Of a stretch of DNA of 64,000 nt, positions 26,411 through 33,730 are shown piece by piece. Source of the stretch: UBA5189 sp040389445 (GTDB taxonomy: Bacteria > Chloroflexota > Limnocylindria > Limnocylindrales > CSP1-4); contig JAZJZX010000022.1 in NCBI GenBank assembly GCA_040389445.1, forward strand, positions 1 through 64,000. Direction: 5' to 3'. Positions within the stretch are counted from its first letter, which is position 1. Each line of letters begins with the position of its first letter. Both the position numbers and the translations under genes were made by a program. The notes below the pieces were generated by a model. The model searched no databases and was not told the DNA's origin. It worked only from the letters and a program-made list of their open reading frames with translations.

Positions 26411-27061
26411 GTGACCAGGCACGACGCCAGCCGCAAGACGAAGATCCTGAACCACATCGCCGCGACATTGCGCGCGCGTGGCTACCCACCGTCCGTTCGC
26501 GAGATCGCCGGTGCCGTCGGGCTCAGCTCCACGTCCGCCGTCCACCACCACCTGCAGGTCCTCGAGCGGGACGGGTACCTGGAACGCGGTGCGGCCCAGT
26601 CCCGGGCGATCCGTCTCACGCCGACCGCGGCAATCTCCCTCGGCCTGTCGAGCGAACTCGTTCCCCAGTCGACCGCAGCCGACGCGCATGTCGTCCCGAT
26701 CATCGGCGAGATCGCCGCCGGCGGACCGATCGAGGCATATCAGGATGCCTCGGAGACCATGGCCATCCCGGAGATCCTCGCACCCAGCGGTGACGCCTAC
26801 GTCCTTCGGGTTCGCGGCGATTCGATGATCGACGCCCACATTGCGGATGGCGACTTCGTCCTCATTCGCCCGCAGAACACCGCGCGCAACGGGGACATCG
26901 TGGTTGCCCAGGTCGAGGAGAACGCCGTCACCCTCAAGACGTTCTTCCGGGAGAAGGACCACGTTCGCCTGCAACCGGCGAACGCGAACTACCCGGCGCA
27001 GATCTATCCCGACGTGCGGATCCAGGGCAAGCTGATCGGCGTGATCCGAAGGCTGGATTAG
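26411..27061 (+). CDS. lexA: LexA repressor
   Basis: 216-residue SOS repressor. The N-terminal winged helix (SVREIAGAVGLSSTSAVHHHLQVLERDGYL) binds the operator; the C-terminal S24 peptidase has the Ala-Gly cleavage site in IGEIAAGGPI, catalytic Ser in RGDSMIDAHI and catalytic Lys in AVTLKTFFRE. AGGAGGT precedes the GTG start. Its targets in this window are its own promoter and the DUF6504 gene. Confidence 0.96.
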   Translation: MTRHDASRKTKILNHIAATLRARGYPPSVREIAGAVGLSSTSAVHHHLQVLERDGYLERGAAQSRAIRLTPTAAISLGLSSELVPQSTAADAHVVPIIGEIAAGGPIEAYQDASETMAIPEILAPSGDAYVLRVRGDSMIDAHIADGDFVLIRPQNTARNGDIVVAQVEENAVTLKTFFREKDHVRLQPANANYPAQIYPDVRIQGKLIGVIRRLD

Positions 27062-27074
27062 CCAGAATCCGCGC

Positions 27075-27129
27075 TTGTCCACAGGATTCATCCACAACGC
27101 GCCGACAGGGCGCGGAACTTCGTGGACAA
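27075..27129. promoter_or_regulatory. three DnaA-box-like 9-mers between lexA and dnaB
   Basis: TTGTCCACA (27075-27083), TCATCCACA (27088-27096) and, on the minus strand, TTGTCCACG (27121-27129) each differ from TTATCCACA by one or two bases. They could allow DnaA control of dnaB; no AT-rich unwinding region is present, so an origin is unlikely. Confidence 0.35.
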
Positions 27130-27153
27130 CCGGGCCGGATCTGGCCTCGTTCG

Positions 27154-28563
27154 TTGACCGCGCGCCGCCACCCCCGCGGCACCATCGGAGTCCCCCAGCC
27201 GGAGTCTGACCCTGCCGTGATCGATCGCCTGCCGCCCCAGAGCCTCGAGGCCGAGCAATCCGTGCTCGGCGCGATTCTCATTGATCGCGAGACGATCATC
27301 GAGATCGCTGAATTCCTGCGGCCGGAGGATTTCTATCGGCAGGCTCACGGCACGGTGTACCGGGCCATGCTGGACCTGTTCGAGCGCCGCGAGCCGGTGG
27401 ACATCGTCACCGTGGCCGAGACCCTCGAACGGAAGGGCGAGCTGGAGGGCATCGGCGGTCGCAGCTACCTGTCCACCCTTTCGAACCAGACCCCGACCGC
27501 CGTTCATGCAGTTCAGTACGCGCGCATCGTCGAACGCAAGGCGGTCCTCCGGAACCTCATCGGGGCGGCCGGGAAGATCGCCGGTATCGGCTATGAGGAC
27601 CCTTCCGAGATCCAGGAAGCCATCGATCGCGCGGAGTCGGAGCTGTTCCAGGTCTCGAACCGGCGGATCACGGTCGGCTTCAGCGTGCTCAAGGACCTGC
27701 TCCATTCCGCGTACGACCGGCTCGACTACCTGCACGCCCATCGCGGCGAGCTGAGTGGCGTGACCTCCGGATTCGTCGATCTTGATGCCTTGACCACCGG
27801 CTTCCAGAAGAGCGACCTGATCGTGGTGGCCGCCCGCCCATCCATCGGCAAGACGAGCTTTGCGCTCAACATCGCCGAGCACGCGGCTGTTCGGGAGCGC
27901 AAGAGCGTCGGCCTCTTCAGCCTCGAGATGAGCAAGGAACAGCTGGTCCTTCGTCTGCTCTCGAGCGTTGCGAACATCGACTCGAAGCGTCTTCGGACCG
28001 GGTTCCTGGAGGAAATGGACTTCGCGCGCATTGCCCCGGCCATGAATGACCTGTCCGAGGCGCCCGTCTATATCGACGACACCCCGAATATCACCTCGAT
28101 GGAGCTCCGAACCAAGGCCCGCCGACTGCAGGCCGAGGCCGGCCTGGATCTCGTGATCGTGGATTATCTGCAGTTGATGCAGGCGACCACCACGAACCGG
28201 GATTCGAACCGGGTCCAGGAGGTCAGCGAGATCTCCCGCGGGCTCAAGGCGCTGGCTCGCGAGCTGTCCGTGCCGGTGATCGCCCTCTCGCAGCTCTCGC
28301 GACAGCCGGAAATGCGGGAGTCGAAGGAGCCGCGCCTGTCCGATCTCCGCGAGTCGGGGGCCATCGAACAGGACGCGGACCTCGTCGTCTTCCTGTGGCG
28401 GGAGAAGGAACGGGCCGGCGAGGAGCAGGATGCCGATGGCGAGGTCATCAACGTCAAGCTCGCCAAGCACCGCAACGGTCCCACCGGGGACATCCAGCTC
28501 TGGTTCCGCAAGAGCCAGACGCGGTTCCAGTCGTACGCCGGTCAGCGCTACGCCGAGGCCTGA
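27154..28563 (+). CDS. dnaB: replicative DNA helicase (DnaB)
   Basis: 469-residue hexameric helicase that unwinds DNA at the replication fork. The N-terminal domain begins LPPQSLEAEQSVLGAILID; the RecA-like domain has Walker A ARPSIGKTSFALN, LFSLEMSKEQLVLRLL, Walker B LVIVDYLQLM and the late LSDLRESGAIEQDADLVVFLWR. No intein is present. TTG 27154 has no clear ribosome site; GTG 27217 is a possible alternative. Confidence 0.96.
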   Translation: MTARRHPRGTIGVPQPESDPAVIDRLPPQSLEAEQSVLGAILIDRETIIEIAEFLRPEDFYRQAHGTVYRAMLDLFERREPVDIVTVAETLERKGELEGIGGRSYLSTLSNQTPTAVHAVQYARIVERKAVLRNLIGAAGKIAGIGYEDPSEIQEAIDRAESELFQVSNRRITVGFSVLKDLLHSAYDRLDYLHAHRGELSGVTSGFVDLDALTTGFQKSDLIVVAARPSIGKTSFALNIAEHAAVRERKSVGLFSLEMSKEQLVLRLLSSVANIDSKRLRTGFLEEMDFARIAPAMNDLSEAPVYIDDTPNITSMELRTKARRLQAEAGLDLVIVDYLQLMQATTTNRDSNRVQEVSEISRGLKALARELSVPVIALSQLSRQPEMRESKEPRLSDLRESGAIEQDADLVVFLWREKERAGEEQDADGEVINVKLAKHRNGPTGDIQLWFRKSQTRFQSYAGQRYAEA

Positions 28564-28591
28564 GCGCCGAATCTACGCGTCGGGCACCTGA

Positions 28592-29473
28592 TCAGCGCGT
28601 CTCGTCGGGCAGGATCGGCCGGAGGGCCAGGGTGTAGGACCGCCCGTCCGGCCCCGCCAGCGGGAGGGCGGCAAAGCCACCTTCGATCCCGGTCAATCCC
28701 AGCGCGGCGACGCGTGCCGGCGTGAGCGTATGGATCGGAAACTGGGGAGCGTTCGGGTCGGCCGGCTGCACGAAATCGGCCGGCGTGAGATCCGTCCACG
28801 GCCAGGCCACCGTCGGATTGAACGCATCCGGCGTCAGCACGCCCCGCCACCGATCCGGCGTCCAGACGGTTTCGCCGTCGATGAATGTCGCGAAGTTGCC
28901 GATTCGCTCCCCGAGTCCCGCCAACGCCTTGAGGATCGCGGTATCCGGGCTCTGGGGATTCTCGAATCCGAGCGCCTCGACGGAGACCTCCTTGGCCAGG
29001 CCGCCGGCCCGGATGGTGAACGTGGATGTCGGCGCATCGGCGACGTTGCCCGGGGTGTACGCGGCGCGCGCCACGCCCAGCCCGCTGTCGGCGAGAGCGA
29101 AGCGCAGGAACGTCTGGACCTCGGCCTCGGTCAGCGTTGCGATCACATACGGCGACATCGCGCCGACCTTGTCGTTCGCCGGCTGCGCCGCGGTGAAGTC
29201 CCGGAAGATGACGGTCCCGTCCCCATACATCGTGAACTGGGGCGCCTGGGTGGCGAAGAATCCGATCGGGACAAATCCACCACCCTGCTCGAACCGGAAC
29301 ACGACGTCCTTCGCGCCGCTGGCGTGCTCGATGAAAGCGGGATCGGCCGTTGGGCTGCTCGTCGGGTCACCCGATCCGCCGGTCGCGGGAGACGGTGATC
29401 CACCACTTCCCGAACACGCTCCGAGCGCGAGGGCGACGACGATGAGGAGCATGGGCGTCGGTCGGATGTTCAT
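28592..29473 (-). CDS. lipoprotein of unknown function
   Basis: 293 residues with a signal peptide and lipobox LGAC (Cys20), a Gly/Ser/Pro/Thr linker, then a soluble domain (VVFRFEQGGGFVPIGFFATQAPQFTMYGDGTVIFRD and later FIDGETVWTPDRWRGVL). The domain has repeated beta-rich phrases ending in LPDETR. I do not recognise the family. Convergent with dnaB, 28 bp away. Confidence 0.75.
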   Translation of the reverse strand: MNIRPTPMLLIVVALALGACSGSGGSPSPATGGSGDPTSSPTADPAFIEHASGAKDVVFRFEQGGGFVPIGFFATQAPQFTMYGDGTVIFRDFTAAQPANDKVGAMSPYVIATLTEAEVQTFLRFALADSGLGVARAAYTPGNVADAPTSTFTIRAGGLAKEVSVEALGFENPQSPDTAILKALAGLGERIGNFATFIDGETVWTPDRWRGVLTPDAFNPTVAWPWTDLTPADFVQPADPNAPQFPIHTLTPARVAALGLTGIEGGFAALPLAGPDGRSYTLALRPILPDETR

Positions 29474-29592
29474 GGACGCCTCGACGCCGGGAGCACGGCG
29501 CAGGTTCCGCGGCGCCCGCGCGTGGAACTCCAGAATTCACTCCGGTCGTAGACTGATCCGGTCGTCGTGAAGAGCTGCTCGAGGAGGACCGC

Positions 29593-29796
29593 GTGGGCGT
29601 CATCATCATCCGGGAGATGGTCGGCACGAGCCCGAACTCGTGGAGCGACGCGGCCCGCCAGGCGGTCGCGACCGCCGCACGCACGGTCCGGAACATCAAG
29701 ACCGTCGAGGTCGTGAAGTCGACCGCGGTCGTGGACGACGGCGAGATCGTGGAGTACCGCGTCGACATCAAGATCGGGTTCGACTACGAGGGCTGA
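29593..29796 (+). CDS. dodecin-family flavin-binding protein
   Basis: 67 residues, typical of dodecins, which form hollow dodecamers that store flavin. The flavin-stacking Trp is in GTSPNSWSDAARQAV and the final strand reads VEYRVDIKIGFDYE. GAGGAGG precedes the GTG start. Monocistronic, with TAGACT at 29549-29554 as a possible -10. Confidence 0.92.
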   Translation: MGVIIIREMVGTSPNSWSDAARQAVATAARTVRNIKTVEVVKSTAVVDDGEIVEYRVDIKIGFDYEG

Positions 29797-29844
29797 GCCC
29801 CGGCCATCGCGCAGCTAATCGCGCGGTGAGCGGCCGCGATCACG

Positions 29845-32800
29845 ATGCGGCCCATGCCCGACATTGACACGCGGTCTCGCCCGTCCGTATCGTTCGCGCC
29901 GCCTGAGCCCCGGTCGCGCGAACGGGACCCTCGACGCGAGGGCCAGCCCGTTCGTGTCGATGTCCCGGTGGGACCGGGCCGACCGGCGATCGTCGCGCCA
30001 CCGCACGGTTCGGGAGGCCCGCTCGGTCAAGTGTCCGAGTATCCGGTCCAGTTCGAGAAGGTGCAGGCGCCACCCCTGCGTGACGAGACGCTCGCGCGAG
30101 CGCGCCTTCTTGACTGGCTCAGCGTCAAGATCCATCGGCGTGCCGTCCTGGTCCTCGCCGAGGCCGGCTATGGCAAGACCACCCTCCTGGCCGACTTCAC
30201 CCGTCGGACGCGGGTACGCGTGGCGTGGTATCGGCTCGACCGCGGTGACCGCGACTGGCTGGGCTTCTTCGCCCACCTGGTGGCGGCGCTGCGCGTCCAT
30301 CAGCCCGACTTTGGTCACGTCACCCAGTCGATGATCCGCGACGCGAGCATGGGTACTTCGTCGCGGGATATGGTCCTCGAGGCGTTCATCCGCGAGCTCG
30401 GGACCCTGTCGCCCGAACCAGCGTCGCTGGTCCTGGACGACTTTCACCTCGTGGACGATTCAGAGGATGCGCGGGCGATCGTGCGGGCAATGCTGACCCG
30501 CGCCCCTGAGCGCATGAGCTTCGTGCTGATCAGCCGGACGACGCCGTCACTTCCATTCGCGCGGCTCCGGGCGCTCGGCGAAGTCGCCGAGCTCCATACG
30601 TCCGACCTGCGCTTCGCGCCGGAGGAGACGGAGCAGCTGTTCCGGGACACGTATGCGCTCGAACTGGATCCCGGAATCGTGGCCGAGCTGTCCCGCAGGA
30701 CCGAGGGCTGGGTCGCATCGCTGCAGCTGGTCCGTGCCGCCATCCGAGATCGAAATCAATCCGAGATCCGCGCGTTCGTACGGTCACTGAGCGGCGCCGA
30801 GGGCAACCTCTACGACTACCTGGCAGAGGAGGTCGTCGGCGAACTCTCCGCCGGCCTCCAGCAGTTTCTGATGCGGACGTCGCTCCTCGAGGTGATCGAG
30901 CCCGTTCTGGCCGGGGTTGCGGCCCGGATGCCGGGCGAACAGACGCGGGCCTCGATAGCCGATGGCGAGATGCTCGGCCTGTTCAGCCGGATCGGCCCGA
31001 ACACGCGCGACCACGTTCGGGCGCACCCCCTCGTCCGTGACTTCCTGCAGGCTCGCCTCAACCGCTCCGTCGGGGCTGACGCGGTCATCGACATTCATCG
31101 ATCGGTGGCCGCAGCCGCGGAATCGCGCGACTGGCGCATTGCCGGGCACCACTATCTCCAGGCTGGCGATCTCGACGACGCTCGCCGGGTCCTCGCCGCG
31201 GCCATCGAATCCATTCTGGCGACGGGCGCCTACTCCGCCGCCGAGGAACTGGTCACGGCCCTCCCAGCCACGGATCGCCCCGACCCCAACGTGCTCGTCG
31301 TCCTTTCAAGACTGGCGCAGCAGCGAGGACAGTCATCTCTCGGTCGGGAGCTCGCCGAAGCGGCGTTCTCCGAAGACCGTGGCAGTCCCCCGGTCGCGTT
31401 GACTGTTCTCTCAGCGAGACTTGTGACTGGAGATATCGAAGGAGCGGTATCGGTCGCATCCCAGCTCGAGGCACAGGACGAGTCAGCAGAAGCGGCTGCT
31501 CTCGGCCAAGCCATCCGGCTGACACTCGAAACCTCCCTGAACGGAGATCTTGAAGTCGCGGTGAACGCGCTCGAGTCGGCCTTGAGGATCCTTCGACAAC
31601 GGGGCGGCTTGCACTATATCGGCGTTGGCCTTTCCAACCTCGGGTACCTCAAGAAAGCCCAAGGCGATGCATCGATCGCGTTGGCGGCGGCTGACGAGGC
31701 GATCGAGCTGTTGGAGGCGACATCAGCGGGCAGCGAGCTCGTCTCGGCGCTTCTATTGCGAGCATGGGCAGTCGCTCACCTAGGAGACCTGGTGAGGGCA
31801 AGATCAGCAATCCGGGAAGCCGCAGAGACAGCGCGTGGCGACCAAGTCCTTGAGGTCGCCTATGAAGGCGCGGAGGTGGAGGCACTCTATGGAGACCCAG
31901 ACAAGTCACTCACTCTCCTCGATGGCGTCGACGATGTAATTGAAGGAGGAACGGATCGGGGTGAACAGGCACTTCTCGCGCGGATACATGCGTTCATAGC
32001 TCTTGGGCGCTTTACGGATGCTCAGGACGCGATCGCGATGCTGAATTATGGTGCGCGTCGCTCAGCGGTTGCCTTCGAGGCACGCCGTCATCTTGCGGCA
32101 GCATCACTTGCGGTTCTCACGTCGAGTCCCGATGCCTTCGAGATTGCGCGAACCTCGCAATCGATCTGCGAGCGACAGGGTGCCAACCTGTGGGCTGGAG
32201 TGTCTCGGATTATCGCAGCCAGCGCGGATCGCGAAGAGTTCCTGCCGACGATTCGTCGAGAAGCGGCCCGCGACATCGCCGCAGTTTCGATCGCAGCCGA
32301 TGTCGTTGCCGGCCACCTCGATTGGTTCGATCAATCCACGAAGGACCGAGTCGCAGACGAAATCAGACGACGCGAGGAGCGGTGGCGGGCGCCGTTACGA
32401 CGGGTCGCGACTGCTCACACAGGGGCCTCACAAGCGGAGGCGGCAAAGATGTTGGATGAAGTTGGAACCCATGATGACGTGACCCTCCTGCGCGGTCTCG
32501 CACGAGCCTCGAGAGGCTCGATCTTCCCGGCAAACGCAGGCCGCGCGTTGGCTCGCCGCCTAGCCCCAACGGTCTTTGTCGAAGACCTGGGTCGGGTGAG
32601 GTTGTCCATCGGCGGAAGAACTGTTGATGGGGGGACGATGCGGCGTAAGGTCCTGGCCCTGCTCTGCTTTCTGCTCACGAAGCCAAGATTCGCCGCCGCG
32701 CGCGACGAGGTCCTCGAGGCGATGTGGCCAGACTTGGAGCCATCCACCGCGCAGAATTCGCTCAACCAGACCGTATATTTCCTGCGCCGTGTCTTTGAGC

Positions 32801-33279
32801 CACAGTTCGCAGAAGACACCACGCCCGGCTACCTCGGGCAGGACGGCGAGACATTGTGGCTTGACTTGGAGCTCGTACAGAGCCGCAGTCGGCTATGCCG
32901 TGAGCTCGTCAGAACCATGTCGAACCCAGCCGAGCCCCAGATGGTCATGGATCTGGCCGTTTCCTATCACGGTCGGTTTGCCCTCGACTTCCTATACGAG
33001 GATTGGGCTGCTCAGTACCGGGACTCTCTTCATGCCGCGTACCTGAGAGTCCTGGAAGGCTCCCTGAGAGCCGACACGGACTCGGGCCACTATGAGCGTG
33101 GGATCGAATTGGCGCAGTTGGCCGTCGAAGCCGACCCAGAAGCGGAAGAACTCCAGATGGCCCTGACGCGGCTCTATCGCTTGTCCGGCTCGCTCGCAGC
33201 CGCGTCAGAGCAGTACCAGAGCTACGCTCGATCGCAACGAGAACTCGGGCTCGAGCCGGAGCCGATGGACCGACTTTAG
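29845..33279 (+). CDS. large STAND-type regulator: NTPase, TPR, winged helix and BTAD domains
   Basis: 1,144 residues. After a basic, disordered N-terminus comes a MalT-like NTPase with Walker A AEAGYGKTT (about 105-113) and Walker B LVLDDFHLV (about 197), then a helical arm (EGWVASLQLVRAAI), a long TPR-like region (about 420-900), a winged helix of the OmpR/SARP kind (VRLSIGGRTVDGGTMRRKVL, then EVLEAMWPDLEPSTAQNSLNQ; about 925-990) and a C-terminal BTAD domain ending LELEPEPM-like LGLEPEPMDRL. Such proteins are signal-driven transcription activators; the TPR part usually binds the signal. Two tiny TLKGF genes follow downstream, making a peptide ligand an attractive idea. The second half uses visibly more A/T-containing codons than its neighbours. 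Confidence 0.88.
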   Translation: MRPMPDIDTRSRPSVSFAPPEPRSRERDPRREGQPVRVDVPVGPGRPAIVAPPHGSGGPLGQVSEYPVQFEKVQAPPLRDETLARARLLDWLSVKIHRRAVLVLAEAGYGKTTLLADFTRRTRVRVAWYRLDRGDRDWLGFFAHLVAALRVHQPDFGHVTQSMIRDASMGTSSRDMVLEAFIRELGTLSPEPASLVLDDFHLVDDSEDARAIVRAMLTRAPERMSFVLISRTTPSLPFARLRALGEVAELHTSDLRFAPEETEQLFRDTYALELDPGIVAELSRRTEGWVASLQLVRAAIRDRNQSEIRAFVRSLSGAEGNLYDYLAEEVVGELSAGLQQFLMRTSLLEVIEPVLAGVAARMPGEQTRASIADGEMLGLFSRIGPNTRDHVRAHPLVRDFLQARLNRSVGADAVIDIHRSVAAAAESRDWRIAGHHYLQAGDLDDARRVLAAAIESILATGAYSAAEELVTALPATDRPDPNVLVVLSRLAQQRGQSSLGRELAEAAFSEDRGSPPVALTVLSARLVTGDIEGAVSVASQLEAQDESAEAAALGQAIRLTLETSLNGDLEVAVNALESALRILRQRGGLHYIGVGLSNLGYLKKAQGDASIALAAADEAIELLEATSAGSELVSALLLRAWAVAHLGDLVRARSAIREAAETARGDQVLEVAYEGAEVEALYGDPDKSLTLLDGVDDVIEGGTDRGEQALLARIHAFIALGRFTDAQDAIAMLNYGARRSAVAFEARRHLAAASLAVLTSSPDAFEIARTSQSICERQGANLWAGVSRIIAASADREEFLPTIRREAARDIAAVSIAADVVAGHLDWFDQSTKDRVADEIRRREERWRAPLRRVATAHTGASQAEAAKMLDEVGTHDDVTLLRGLARASRGSIFPANAGRALARRLAPTVFVEDLGRVRLSIGGRTVDGGTMRRKVLALLCFLLTKPRFAAARDEVLEAMWPDLEPSTAQNSLNQTVYFLRRVFEPQFAEDTTPGYLGQDGETLWLDLELVQSRSRLCRELVRTMSNPAEPQMVMDLAVSYHGRFALDFLYEDWAAQYRDSLHAAYLRVLEGSLRADTDSGHYERGIELAQLAVEADPEAEELQMALTRLYRLSGSLAAASEQYQSYARSQRELGLEPEPMDRL

Positions 33280-33312
33280 GGTCGGCTCTGGGGCGATAGG
33301 TACACATCCGTA

Positions 33313-33342
33313 TTGACCGGTGTAGTCCGGGGTACCTATAGT
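33313..33342 (+). promoter_or_regulatory. promoter (TTGACC-N18-TATAGT) with TAGTCCGG direct repeats
   Basis: TTGACC (33313-33318) and TATAGT (33337-33342) form a good vegetative promoter, start expected near 33349. The octamer TAGTCCGG occurs at 33323-33330 and 33339-33346, 16 bp apart, one in the spacer and one across the -10. SARP-like regulators bind direct repeats near the promoter, so these are candidate sites for the BTAD protein just upstream. Confidence 0.6.
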
Positions 33343-33348
33343 CCGGCC

Positions 33349-33482
33349 TCTTCGTAGTACTTCGGTACTAGGAAGGCGAGTCAAGAACGCTCGGACGCGC
33401 TGACGCTCCACCTGAAATGGGCACTTAGGGTGGAGCAGAGCGAGTAGTGCAACCGACCGACCATGTGTCTGGTCGGTTTTCG
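33349..33482 (+). ncRNA. structured leader or small RNA before the TLKGF genes
   Basis: Three hairpins follow the promoter: TAGTAC-TTCG-GTACTA (33355-33370), a perfect cUUCGg tetraloop; GCTCCACC/GGTGGAGC (33405-33412 with 33429-33436) with a 16-base loop; and a terminator stem. I could not match it to a known riboswitch, SRP or 6S class. It may be a separate small RNA or a transcription-attenuating leader for the two peptide genes. Confidence 0.5.
33456..33480 (+). terminator. intrinsic terminator ahead of the TLKGF genes
   Basis: ACCGACCA (33456-33463) pairs perfectly with TGGTCGGT (33470-33477) around a six-base loop and runs into TTTT then CGTG. It lies between the promoter and the first small gene, so read-through would control expression of what follows. 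Confidence 0.7.
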
Positions 33483-33504
33483 TGTCTTCGGGCACGGAGG
33501 CCGC

Positions 33505-33511
33505 AAGGAGG
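33505..33511 (+). promoter_or_regulatory. strong ribosome-binding site (AAGGAGG) of the 10-codon gene
   Basis: AAGGAGG lies exactly 7 bases before the GTG of a frame only ten codons long. So good a site argues that the tiny frame is translated. Confidence 0.75.
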
Positions 33512-33518
33512 AACGAGC

Positions 33519-33551
33519 GTGCAGCCGGATAGCACCCTTAAGGGATTCTAG
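33519..33551 (+). CDS. 10-residue peptide ending in TLKGF
   Basis: The frame reads MQPDSTLKGF (GTG start, TAG stop). Its last five residues are identical to the last five of the next small gene, but codons differ at silent positions (Leu CTT versus CTC, Gly GGA versus GGC), so the peptide rather than the DNA appears conserved. It has a perfect ribosome site. It is too short for a signal peptide, so it would be a cytosolic peptide. It is in the same frame as the next gene, separated from it by the TAG and two codons. Family unknown. Confidence 0.6.
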   Translation: MQPDSTLKGF

Positions 33552-33557
33552 GTTCTC

Positions 33558-33656
33558 ATGAACGCCATGAAGAGCCGACTCACGCGGCTCGCGATCACGC
33601 TTGGCGCGATCGCGGCGACCGCCCTCGCAGGGGGAGCAACCCTCAAGGGCTTCTAG
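33558..33656 (+). CDS. 32-residue signal-peptide-like precursor ending in TLKGF
   Basis: Starts MNAMKSRLTRLAITLG, continues with a hydrophobic core AIAATALAGG and ends ATLKGF (TAG stop). The layout, basic N-terminus, hydrophobic segment, an ALA-type cleavage site and a very short C-terminal remainder, is that of exported peptide pheromone precursors, where only the last 5-8 residues are released. It begins 6 bp after the 10-residue gene, in the same frame, without its own strong ribosome site, so translation may be coupled. Downstream, after 74 bp, comes the HD-GYP gene. I do not recognise a described family. Confidence 0.6.
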   Translation: MNAMKSRLTRLAITLGAIAATALAGGATLKGF

Positions 33657-33730
33657 TACCTCTGATCAGTCGTGTTCTGGGCCCGAAAGGGTAAAGTGAC
33701 CAGACATCGACCGACAAGGACGAGGAGCAC

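Noticed and set aside
27075..27129. Chromosomal replication origin
   Set aside because: Only three imperfect DnaA-like boxes, no AT-rich region, and no dnaA, dnaN or parAB genes nearby.
33349..33482. Cyclic di-GMP riboswitch upstream of the HD-GYP gene
   Set aside because: None of the conserved GEMM-I or GEMM-II sequence blocks is present, and two small genes stand between the RNA and the HD-GYP gene.
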